Positions 1-7,350 of a stretch of DNA of 64,000 nucleotides are shown here, in pieces; position 1 is the stretch's first letter, and every line of letters starts with the position of its first letter. Source of the stretch: Halioglobus japonicus (GTDB lineage Bacteria > Pseudomonadota > Gammaproteobacteria > Pseudomonadales > Halieaceae); contig NZ_CP019450.1 of the NCBI RefSeq assembly GCF_001983995.1, forward strand, positions 2,604,001-2,668,000, written 5' to 3'. The position numbers were made by a program, and so were the translations under genes. The notes beneath the pieces were generated by a model. It saw only the letters and a list, made by a program, of their open reading frames with translations. It made no database searches and was not told the origin of the DNA.

Positions 1-835
1 TGGGGCCATCTTTCAGGTGTGCCCATTCCGCTTCAACCGCCTCACGGAAGGCGTCGATACCCATGGCTTTTACCAGGATCTTGATCCGCGCCTTGTACTT
101 GTTGTCGCGGCGGCCGTGCTGGTTGTATACCCGCAGGATGGCTTCCAGGTAGCTGAGCAGGTGCTGCTTTTCGAGGTAGTCGCAAATCTCTACGCCGATA
201 ACCGGGGTACGGCCGAGGCCGCCGCCCACGAGTACTTTATAGCCAACTTCGCCGGCGGCGTTTTTGACCAGTTCAATGCCGATATCGTGAGCACGAACCG
301 CGGCACGATCTTCTTCGGTACCGCAGACAGCGATTTTGAACTTGCGAGGCAGGAAAGCAAATTCCGGGTGCAGGGTAGACCACTGACGGATAATTTCGCA
401 GTAGGGGCGGGGGTCGACGAGCTCGTCGCGAGCGACGCCGGCAAACTGGTCGGTGGTGGTGTTGCGAATACAGTTACCCGAAGTTTGGATGGCATGCATC
501 TGAACCTTGGCCAGCTCCGCGAGCATGTCAGGCACTTCGGCGAGCTCCGGCCAGTTGAACTGAATGTTCTGGCGGGTGCTGATATGCACATAGCCCTTGT
601 CAAAGTCGCGCGACAGGCGGGCTACGGTGCGCAGCTGGGTGCTGTTCATCAGGCCGTAGGGCACGGCCACACGCAGCATCGGAGCAAGACGCTGTACATA
701 CAAGCCGTTCTGCAACCGCAGTGGCAGGAATTCCTCTTCGCTGAGGTCGCCGGCCAGGTAACGCTCGGTCTGGCCGCGGTACTGGGCCACCCGTTCGTCG
801 AGAATTTTCTGGTCGTACTGGTCGTAAACGTACAT
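1..835 (-). CDS. cysI: Sulfite/nitrite reductase hemoprotein (CysI type), C-terminus beyond window
   Basis: Assimilatory sulfite reductase hemoprotein subunit; this siroheme/4Fe-4S family makes the six-electron reduction of sulfite (or nitrite) in the cytoplasm. The frame is open from an ATG at 835 to the left edge, giving about 278 N-terminal residues. The start MYVYDQYDQK and the segments STRQNIQFNW (residues 86-95) and TSGNCIRN (118-125) match Pseudomonas-type CysI closely. The cluster cysteines of the second half are outside the window. It reads leftward and no gene lies between its start and the small gene at 1043, so the 836-980 stretch should carry its promoter. Specificity for sulfite over nitrite rests on similarity only. 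Confidence 0.9.
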   Translation of the reverse strand, partial: MYVYDQYDQKILDERVAQYRGQTERYLAGDLSEEEFLPLRLQNGLYVQRLAPMLRVAVPYGLMNSTQLRTVARLSRDFDKGYVHISTRQNIQFNWPELAEVPDMLAELAKVQMHAIQTSGNCIRNTTTDQFAGVARDELVDPRPYCEIIRQWSTLHPEFAFLPRKFKIAVCGTEEDRAAVRAHDIGIELVKNAAGEVGYKVLVGGGLGRTPVIGVEICDYLEKQHLLSYLEAILRVYNQHGRRDNKYKARIKILVKAMGIDAFREAVEAEWAHLKDGP

Positions 836-980
836 CTAGTGTTTCCCGTGTGGATTATCGGACTTTTCGCCGCTTGCAAAAGGACAGCGAGCTTAGCAGA
901 TATCGCAGCGTCTTACCGCTGTGCAAATAGTAAGAATATTCATAAGGTTAGAACGGTTTAATCAGCTGCTGCCCATACCC

Positions 981-1008
981 TTGGGATTGTCTGAACTGCT
1001 GCTATAAT
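981..1008 (+). promoter_or_regulatory. Sigma-70-like promoter
   Basis: TTGGGA at 981-986 and a perfect TATAAT at 1003-1008 are 16 bases apart. They lie 34 bases upstream of the small membrane-protein gene, which has an AAGGAG ribosome site at 1031-1036. No other rightward gene starts nearby, so this is its likely promoter. Confidence 0.55.
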
Positions 1009-1042
1009 GGCCCGCACTCGGGACCAACATAAGGAGCAAAAC

Positions 1043-1165
1043 ATGTCCGAAGAGACACCATCAAAAGACGCAGGTGACGGCGCAGCCGACGCGGTTGCAG
1101 CCACCGCCGTTATTTCCATCGTGGTACTGTTCATGTACCTGTGGCTGTCAGGAATGCCTTCCTAA
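1043..1165 (+). CDS. 40-residue single-span membrane protein
   Basis: A short gene with a clear promoter and an AAGGAG ribosome site six bases before the ATG. The product is 40 residues: an acidic, alanine-rich N-terminus (MSEETPSKDAGDG) followed by one hydrophobic helix from about residue 18 to 37 (VAATAVISIVVLFMYLWLSG) and a short MPS tail. It has no signal-peptidase site, so it should sit in the inner membrane as a single span. I do not recognise a family. It converges on the DUF2970 gene 28 bases further on. The promoter and ribosome site are the main reasons to believe it is a real gene. Confidence 0.6.
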   Translation: MSEETPSKDAGDGAADAVAATAVISIVVLFMYLWLSGMPS

Positions 1166-1193
1166 GCCATCGATGAATGGGGCGGGTGGTGGT

Positions 1194-1424
1194 TTAGCCC
1201 GCTCCTTTCAGCACCAGCTGCACAATCGCAATCATTACCGCGATGAACAACAACGTAAAAATGATGCCTGCAGCGATGAATGTTCCCGCCCGACCCTGTT
1301 GGAAGTCCCGTTCCCGGTTCTTGCTGCTTTGAACGCCTAGCCCGGCGGCAAACACACTCGATACCACCTGCCACGGTTTCAGGGATTCCTTTTCGCCTGA
1401 CGTATCATCGGGTTGCTCTGTCAT
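1194..1424 (-). CDS. DUF2970 family small membrane protein
   Basis: A 76-residue protein of unknown function. The core KPWQVVSSVFAAGLGVQS, then KNRERDF, then a C-terminal transmembrane helix (about residues 48-72) is the DUF2970 pattern: a short cytoplasmic segment containing the Q-S/D-x-K-N-R-x-R-D-F motif followed by one membrane span. The ATG is 14 bases after the metH stop on the same strand, so it is probably co-transcribed with metH. Nothing in the sequence ties it to methionine synthesis. Confidence 0.8.
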   Translation of the reverse strand: MTEQPDDTSGEKESLKPWQVVSSVFAAGLGVQSSKNRERDFQQGRAGTFIAAGIIFTLLFIAVMIAIVQLVLKGAG

Positions 1425-1438
1425 CGACGTTCGGTTCC

Positions 1439-4400
1439 TCAGTAGCTCAGGTTAGGGCGCAGCCAGCGCTCCATGGTCTCCACCGATTCTCCCTTGCGAG
1501 CTGCAATGTTTTCAACCTGGTCTTTGCCAATTTTTCCCACGGCAAAGTAGCGCGCCTCGGGGTGAGCGTAGTAAAAACCGCTGACCGAAGAGGCAGGCGT
1601 CATCGCATAGCTTTCGGACAGGCCCACCCCAGTGTTGTTCTCCGCATCCAGAATCTCGAACAGCGTGGCCTTCTCAGTGTGGTCCGGGCAGGCCGGGTAG
1701 CCCGGGGCGGGGCGAATGCCCTGGTAGCGCTCGCGGATCAGCTCTTCGTTGCTCAGCTGCTCTTCAGGGGCGTAGCCCCAGAATTCGGTGCGCACCTTGC
1801 GGTGCATGTACTCGGCGAAAGACTCCGCCAGACGGTCCGCCAGCGCCTTGAGGAGAATGCTGTTGTAGTCGTCGTGATCGGCTTCATACTGTGCCGCCAG
1901 TTCGTCCACGCCGAGACCGGTGGTGACACAGAAGCCGCCCACGTAGTCTTCGACGCCGCTGCCCTCGGGGGCGACATAGTCGGCCAGGCTCAGGTTGGGC
2001 TTGGCGCCGGGCTTTTCGGTCTGCTGGCGCAGGTGGTGCAGGGTAGTCAGCACTTCGCTGCGCGCTTCATCGCGGTACAGGGTGATGTCGTCCGCACCGT
2101 TGCGCTGCGCCGGCCAGAAGCCGATCACTGCACGGGCGGTGAGCAACTTCTCGTCGACAATGCGCTTGAGCATGGCCTGGGCATCGCGGAACAAATCGCT
2201 GGCCTGTTCACCGACTATCTCATCTTCCAGAATGGCCGGGAATTTACCGGCCAGTTCCCAGGTGATGAAGAAAGGCGTCCAGTCGATGGTGTCGACCAGT
2301 TCATCCAGCGGGAAGTCGTCGAATACGCGCACACCCGTGAAAGCAGGTTTCGGTGGCTGGTAGCTGTCCCAATCCAGCTGTGGTGCGCGCGCAATGGCAG
2401 CGTCGTAGCTTAGTCGCTTGCTGCGTGGCTCGCGATTGGCAATACGCTCGCGCACCTGCTCATAGTTGGCGCGGCGCTCTTCGGTAAAGGCGGTCTTGGC
2501 TTCACCCATTAATTGCGTTGCAACCGACACACTGCGCGATGCGTCCGGAACATAGGCGACAATATCGCGGTCGTAGTTCGGCTCGATTTTGACCGCGGTA
2601 TGGGCGTTGGAGGTAGTGGCACCACCGATGAGCAGCGGCACATTAAAGTCCTGGCGCTGCATTTCAGAGGCGACATGCACCATTTCATCCAGTGAGGGTG
2701 TGATCAGGCCGCTCAGGCCAATGATGTCGACGTTTTCGTCGTTGGCCACTCGCAAGATTTCCTCGCAGGGCACCATCACGCCGAGGTCGATAACCTCAAA
2801 GTTGTTGCACTGCAGAACAACGCCGACAATGTTTTTGCCGATATCGTGGACATCGCCTTTTACCGTCGCCATGAGAATTTTGCCGTTACTGCTGGCGGCA
2901 CCGTCTTTCTCGTCTTCGATGTAGGGTTGCAGATAGGCAACGGCCTGTTTCATGACGCGGGCGCTTTTTACCACTTGAGGCAGGAACATCTTGCCTTCAC
3001 CAAAGAGGTCGCCAACCACGTTCATGCCGTCCATAAGCGGCCCTTCGATCACCTGGATCGGGCGGTCGAAAGCCTGGCGCGCGGCTTCCGCATCTTCTTC
3101 AATATAGGTGTTAATGCCTTTCACAAGCGCATATTCGAGGCGCTTGGCCACGTCCTGCTCACGCCAGCTGAGGTCTTCGGTGCGGGCGCCGCTGCCACCG
3201 CTGTCGCGGTATTGCTCGGCAATGTCCAGCAGGCGCTCAGTGCCATCGTCGCGACGGTTAAGTACCACGTCTTCGACGGCTTCTCGCAAATCTTCGGGCA
3301 GTTCATCGTAAACCGCGAGCTGACCCGCGTTGACGATGCCCATGTCCATTCCAGCGCGAATGGCGTGGTAGAGGAACACGGAGTGAATCGCTTCACGTAC
3401 CGGGTTGTTACCGCGGAACGAGAAAGACACGTTAGAGACGCCGCCGGAAACGAGTGCACCGGGCAGTGATTCCTTGATGTAGCGGGTTGCTTCAATGAAA
3501 TCGACAGCGTAGTTGTTGTGCTCTTCAATGCCGGTAGCAACCGCGAAAATGTTGGGGTCGAAAATAATGTCCTGGGGCGGAAAGCCTACTTCTTCGACCA
3601 GCAGGTCATAGGAGCGTTTACAGATTTCCTTGCGGCGCTCGAGATTGTCGGCCTGACCCTGTTCGTCAAAGGCCATAACTACAACAGCAGCGCCATACCT
3701 CAGGCACAGGCGGGCTTGCTCCAGGAACTCATCTTCACCGGCTTTCAGGCTGATAGAGTTCACGACCGCTTTGCCCGCAATACATTGCAGGCCGGCCTCG
3801 ATGACGTCCCACTTGGAGGAGTCCACCATGATAGGAACCCGGGCGATGTCAGGCTCGGAGGCCACCAGGTTGAGGAAGGTCACCATGGCTTCCTTGGCAT
3901 CGAGCATGCCTTCATCCATGTTGATGTCGATGATCTGCGCGCCATCTTCCACCTGGGTGCGGGCAACGTCGAGGGCGGTTTCGTAGTCACCTTCCAGAAT
4001 CAGGCGTTTAAAACGGGCGGAGCCGGTCACGTTGCAGCGTTCACCCACGTTAACGAACAAGCTGTCTGCCGTGATGTTAAAGGGTTCCAGGCCAGACAGA
4101 CGGGCGGCGCGTTCGCGCCGGGGAATGACCCTCGGTGCCCTGCCGTCGACGGCGCGACTAATGGCGTTAATGTGTTCAGGCGTGGTACCGCAGCAGCCGC
4201 CAGCAAGGTTCAGGAAACCGCGTTCGGCAAAGTCAGCGAAGTCATCGTGCATGATTTCGGGCGTTTCATCGAACTCGCCGAATGCGTTGGGCAGGCCGGC
4301 ATTCAGGTGGGCGCTGAAATAGCACTCCGCCGCATTCGCCAGTTCTTCCAGGAAGGGGCGGATCTCCTTGTAGCGACGTCCACAGTTACTGCCAATAATC

Positions 4401-5125
4401 AGCGGCTTGGCGTGTGCCACCGCATTGTAGAACGCTTCCGGGTTGTGTCCGGACAGTACCCGGCCACTGACGTCGGGGAAGGTCACCGAAATCATAATGG
4501 GCAGTTCAATGCCGCTCTGGGCAAACGCATCCTTAACCGCGAATACAGCAGCTTTTGCGTTCAATGTATCGAAAATGGTTTCAATGAGGATAATGTCGAC
4601 ATCACCCTCAATCAGCGCCAGAGCCGCCTCAACATAGCTCTCGCGCAGTTGCTCGAAGGTAATGCTGCGGGCGCCGGGGTCGTTGACGTCGGGAGAGATA
4701 GAAGCGGTTTTGGGGGTAGGGCCGAGCACGCCGGCCACGAAGCGGGGCTTGTCCGGAGTCTCTGTGGTCACCTCGTCAGCGACTTTGCGGGCCACCTGTG
4801 CCGCGGCAAGGTTAAGCTCATAGGCAATGCTGCTCAGGTCGTAGTCTTCCTGGCCGACTGATGTGGCGTTGAAATTGTTGGTCTCGATAATGTCAGCACC
4901 GGCCTGCAGGTAGGCGCGGTGGATCTTGCCGACCACCTCGGGGCGGGTCATGCACAGAATATCGTTATTGCCCTTCAGATCGGTGTCGTGGTCGGCAAAG
5001 CGCTCTCCGCGGTAATCGTGCTCCTCGAGGCCTTCGCCCTGGATCATGGTGCCCATGGCACCGTCAATCACCAGAATGCGCTGCTGGAGTGCCTTGAGGA
5101 GGGTTTCTTTGCGGGTACAGCTCAT
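1439..5125 (-). CDS. metH: Cobalamin-dependent methionine synthase
   Basis: Transfers the methyl group of 5-methyltetrahydrofolate to homocysteine through methylcobalamin. At about 1228 residues it has the full four-module length. The homocysteine module shows zinc cysteines in IIGSNCG and [11 protein letters not shown] pterin-binding module follows ([13 protein letters not shown]). The cobalamin module has the DxHxxG motif in [12 protein letters not shown]. The C-terminal SAM-dependent reactivation module has [15 protein letters not shown] and [13 protein letters not shown] chose the ATG at 5125 ([10 protein letters not shown]) because it matches the family N-terminus; an in-frame ATG at 5158 adds 11 residues. 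It diverges from nfuA, with a 24-base palindrome between the two starts. Confidence 0.97.
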   Translation of the reverse strand: MSCTRKETLLKALQQRILVIDGAMGTMIQGEGLEEHDYRGERFADHDTDLKGNNDILCMTRPEVVGKIHRAYLQAGADIIETNNFNATSVGQEDYDLSSIAYELNLAAAQVARKVADEVTTETPDKPRFVAGVLGPTPKTASISPDVNDPGARSITFEQLRESYVEAALALIEGDVDIILIETIFDTLNAKAAVFAVKDAFAQSGIELPIMISVTFPDVSGRVLSGHNPEAFYNAVAHAKPLIIGSNCGRRYKEIRPFLEELANAAECYFSAHLNAGLPNAFGEFDETPEIMHDDFADFAERGFLNLAGGCCGTTPEHINAISRAVDGRAPRVIPRRERAARLSGLEPFNITADSLFVNVGERCNVTGSARFKRLILEGDYETALDVARTQVEDGAQIIDINMDEGMLDAKEAMVTFLNLVASEPDIARVPIMVDSSKWDVIEAGLQCIAGKAVVNSISLKAGEDEFLEQARLCLRYGAAVVVMAFDEQGQADNLERRKEICKRSYDLLVEEVGFPPQDIIFDPNIFAVATGIEEHNNYAVDFIEATRYIKESLPGALVSGGVSNVSFSFRGNNPVREAIHSVFLYHAIRAGMDMGIVNAGQLAVYDELPEDLREAVEDVVLNRRDDGTERLLDIAEQYRDSGGSGARTEDLSWREQDVAKRLEYALVKGINTYIEEDAEAARQAFDRPIQVIEGPLMDGMNVVGDLFGEGKMFLPQVVKSARVMKQAVAYLQPYIEDEKDGAASSNGKILMATVKGDVHDIGKNIVGVVLQCNNFEVIDLGVMVPCEEILRVANDENVDIIGLSGLITPSLDEMVHVASEMQRQDFNVPLLIGGATTSNAHTAVKIEPNYDRDIVAYVPDASRSVSVATQLMGEAKTAFTEERRANYEQVRERIANREPRSKRLSYDAAIARAPQLDWDSYQPPKPAFTGVRVFDDFPLDELVDTIDWTPFFITWELAGKFPAILEDEIVGEQASDLFRDAQAMLKRIVDEKLLTARAVIGFWPAQRNGADDITLYRDEARSEVLTTLHHLRQQTEKPGAKPNLSLADYVAPEGSGVEDYVGGFCVTTGLGVDELAAQYEADHDDYNSILLKALADRLAESFAEYMHRKVRTEFWGYAPEEQLSNEELIRERYQGIRPAPGYPACPDHTEKATLFEILDAENNTGVGLSESYAMTPASSVSGFYYAHPEARYFAVGKIGKDQVENIAARKGESVETMERWLRPNLSY

Positions 5126-5176
5126 GATCAACCTGACAATTGTCAAAAAAGGGCGCATCCTAGCAGGTCTTGATAG

Positions 5177-5200
5177 CTATATCAAAATAATTTGATATAG
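5177..5200. promoter_or_regulatory. Perfect palindrome, probable repressor operator for metH and/or nfuA
   Basis: CTATATCAAA, a four-base spacer ATAA, then TTTGATATAG: ten-base arms pairing perfectly. It lies 52 bases before the metH start and 77 before the nfuA start. An AT-rich dyad of this size between divergent genes is typical of a dimeric winged-helix repressor. ArsR-family SahR regulators control metH in some proteobacteria through AT-rich palindromes, but I cannot confirm this motif from memory and no regulator gene is in the window. Confidence 0.5.
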
Positions 5201-5276
5201 ATTAAGGGCTTGAATGTTAGCCTCCGGGCCCCAATTCACATACCATACCCGACTAAATTACTCTGGATTGTTGTAA

Positions 5277-5852
5277 ATGATCACCATTACCGAAGCCGCT
5301 CAGGATTATCTCGCTGAATTGCTCTCCAAGCAGGAAGACGCCCTCGGCGTTCGCGTGTTTATCAATCAGCCGGGCACCCCACGCGCTGAGACCTGTATTG
5401 CCTACTGCCGCGATGGCGACGTCAAGGAAGAAGACGAAGAGCGCAAGTACGACAAGTTCACAGCTTACTTCGAGGGTCGCTCGCTGCCGTTCCTGGAAGA
5501 CGCTCTGGTGGATTACAACAAGGATCGCATGGGCGGCCAGCTCACGATCAAGGCACCCAATGCCAAGATGCCGCGTGTCAACGAGGATAGCCCGTTGGAA
5601 GATCGCATTAACTATGTGCTCTACAACGAAGTAAACCCTGCACTTGCAGCCCACGGTGGCGAAGTGAGCCTGGTCGAAATTACCGATGATATGTTCGCGG
5701 TGCTGCAGTTTGGCGGCGGTTGCCAGGGGTGTTCTGCGGTGGACCAGACGCTTAAGGGTGGCGTTGAGAAAACGCTGCTCGAGCAACTGCCGGAGCTGTC
5801 GGGGGTTCGCGATACGACGGATCACTCTGATCGCTCTCAGGCCTATTACTGA
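5277..5852 (+). CDS. nfuA: Fe/S biogenesis protein NfuA
   Basis: A carrier that receives a 4Fe-4S cluster and passes it to apo-enzymes in the cytoplasm. At 191 residues it has the E. coli length. Residues 1-100 form a degenerate A-type (IscA-like) domain. Residues 110-185 form the Nfu domain with the cluster-binding CxxC at C149 and C152 (GGGCQGCSA). It diverges from metH across the palindrome at 5177-5200 and ends at a hairpin terminator 24 bases after the stop. Confidence 0.95.
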   Translation: MITITEAAQDYLAELLSKQEDALGVRVFINQPGTPRAETCIAYCRDGDVKEEDEERKYDKFTAYFEGRSLPFLEDALVDYNKDRMGGQLTIKAPNAKMPRVNEDSPLEDRINYVLYNEVNPALAAHGGEVSLVEITDDMFAVLQFGGGCQGCSAVDQTLKGGVEKTLLEQLPELSGVRDTTDHSDRSQAYY

Positions 5853-5875
5853 TTTAGACGATCGAGGGATTCTGG

Positions 5876-5900
5876 AGCCGGGCAATGTCCCGGCTTTTTT
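5876..5900 (+). terminator. Rho-independent terminator of nfuA
   Basis: AGCCGGG (5876-5882), loop CAATGT, CCCGGCT (5889-5895) and a run of six T to 5900. The seven-base GC-rich stem with a T-run lies just after the nfuA stop. The same 28 bases recur inverted at 6100-6127. Confidence 0.85.
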
Positions 5901-6102
5901 GTGGCTTAGTTCTTGAAGAGCCGGTTCGGGAGTGCCACACACTGCCAATTGATGCCCGACCCAGGCTCAGGGATAGCTCAGGTGGTTTCAAGATCGTCGG
6001 GAGGCATGGGTGCCGGACGCCGAAGCGACCCCATGGACGGGCTCGTAGCGGTCTTGAAACCACCTGAGTTATCTCTGTGCCGGCGTGTTGAGCAGCGCAC
6101 AC

Positions 6103-6127
6103 AAAAAAGCCGGGACATTGCCCGGCT
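6103..6127 (-). terminator. Rho-independent terminator of the DAHP synthase gene
   Basis: Read leftward this is the same hairpin as at 5876: AGCCGGG, loop CAATGT, CCCGGCT, then six T. It begins 22 bases after the end of the DAHP synthase gene and faces the nfuA terminator. Confidence 0.8.
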
Positions 6128-6149
6128 TCTTTGCAGAAAGATCAGACCG

Positions 6150-7226
6150 TCAGCCAGCCTGTCGCTCCTTAAGAGCATCCTTAACCGTATCGCGCAGCTT
6201 GCGCAGAGTCGCTTCGGTAGTCTCCCAGTCAATACAGCCATCGGTCACAGAAACACCGTACTGCAGGTCGTCGAGGTTGTCGGGGATAGACTGGTTGCCC
6301 GCATTGATGTTGGATTCAATCATCAGGCCCAGAATGGAGTCGTTGCCTTCCACCACCTGGTTGCCCACATTCTCAACCACCAGCGGCTGCAACTCAGGCT
6401 GCTTGTTGGAGTTGGCGTGTGAGCAGTCGACCATGATGTTGGTGGCCAGGTTGGCTTTTTCCAGTGCCTCTTCGCACAGGCGAATATGGACTGAATCGTA
6501 GTTCGGGCCGGCGCTACCACCGCGCAGTACGATATGGCCGTAGGCATTGCCCTTGGTGGTGAACACTGATACCTGTCCCTGGCGGTTAATACCCAGGAAG
6601 CGGTGCGGCTTGGAAACCGAGTTCAGTGCGTTGGTGGCTACCGTCAAGCCGCCATCGGTGCCGTTTTTGAAGCCCACAGCAGAGGAGAGGCCGGAGGCCA
6701 TTTCGCGGTGGGTCTGGGATTCTGTGGTGCGGGCGCCAATGGCGCTCCAACTGATCAGGTCCTGCAGGTACTGGGGTGAAATCGGGTCCAGTGCCTCGGT
6801 GGAGGTCGGTAGGCCTAGCTCAAGTATGTCCAGCAATAGCTTGCGGCCAATGTGCAGGCCTTCCTCGATTTTAAACGAGTCGTCCAGATGCGGGTCGTTA
6901 ATGAGACCTTTCCAGCCCACCGTGGTGCGGGGCTTTTCGAAATACACACGCATAACGATGTACAGGGTATCGTCGAGTTCGTCTGCCAGCGCCTTGAGAC
7001 GGCGGGCATAGTCCATAGCGGCTTCGGTGTCGTGGATAGAGCAGGGGCCCACAACCACAAACAGGCGGTGGTCCTTGCGGTCGAGAATATCCCAGATGAC
7101 CTGGCGGCTGTCGGCCACGGTCTGGCGCACTGCGTCAGACATAGGCAGTGCTTCCCACAGTTGCTCCGGTGTGATCAGAACGCCCTGCGAGTCGACGTTA
7201 ATATTGTGTACTTCGTTGTTGCTCAT
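6150..7226 (-). CDS. aroF: 3-deoxy-7-phosphoheptulonate synthase, AroF type
   Basis: First enzyme of the shikimate pathway: condenses phosphoenolpyruvate with erythrose 4-phosphate. The 358-residue product carries VVGPCSIHD (residues 58-66), KPRTTVGWKGLINDP (about 98-112), GARTTESQTHREMASGL and VDCSHANSNK. The N-terminus (LITPEQLWEALPMS), ATEALDPISPQYL and KYGVSVTD-like end resemble the tyrosine-sensitive AroF isozyme more than AroG or AroH; the isozyme call is inference. I start at the ATG at 7226 (MSNNEVHN); the frame is open 50 codons further upstream, but that stretch has no family similarity. Its stop is followed by its own terminator. Confidence 0.92.
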   Translation of the reverse strand: MSNNEVHNINVDSQGVLITPEQLWEALPMSDAVRQTVADSRQVIWDILDRKDHRLFVVVGPCSIHDTEAAMDYARRLKALADELDDTLYIVMRVYFEKPRTTVGWKGLINDPHLDDSFKIEEGLHIGRKLLLDILELGLPTSTEALDPISPQYLQDLISWSAIGARTTESQTHREMASGLSSAVGFKNGTDGGLTVATNALNSVSKPHRFLGINRQGQVSVFTTKGNAYGHIVLRGGSAGPNYDSVHIRLCEEALEKANLATNIMVDCSHANSNKQPELQPLVVENVGNQVVEGNDSILGLMIESNINAGNQSIPDNLDDLQYGVSVTDGCIDWETTEATLRKLRDTVKDALKERQAG

Positions 7227-7350
7227 GGATGTTACCTGATAGAGTAAAACGCTTTCCCTGCCGCAAAAAATAGCGCCACGGCGGCGCGCCATTCTATAGT
7301 AGCGAGGCAGGTTTGGATAGGCGCTCTTCAAGGGCGAGCAGGAGGCAACG

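Larger units (their letters stand above)
5876..6127. repeat. 252-base element with nested inverted repeats
   Basis: The ends are a perfect 28-base inverted repeat (5876-5903 against 6100-6127). Inside is a second perfect 17-base inverted repeat, CTCAGGTGGTTTCAAGA at 5977-5993 against 6052-6068. The element fills the space between the converging genes nfuA and aroF, and each outer arm is a terminator. No transposase, target duplication or supported reading frame is visible. It may be a palindromic repeat family or a locally duplicated terminator. Confidence 0.7.

Noticed and set aside
17..961. Rightward open frame of 314 codons at the left edge
   Set aside because: Antisense to cysI, whose protein sequence is clearly conserved on the other strand.
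3518..4861. Long rightward open frame (447 codons) inside metH
   Set aside because: It is antisense to metH, has no family similarity and no ribosome site; it is a by-product of high-G+C codon use.
5854..6102. Short frames inside the nfuA-aroF inverted-repeat element
   Set aside because: They read through terminator arms, and similar peptides arise from both arms of the repeat; no coding support.
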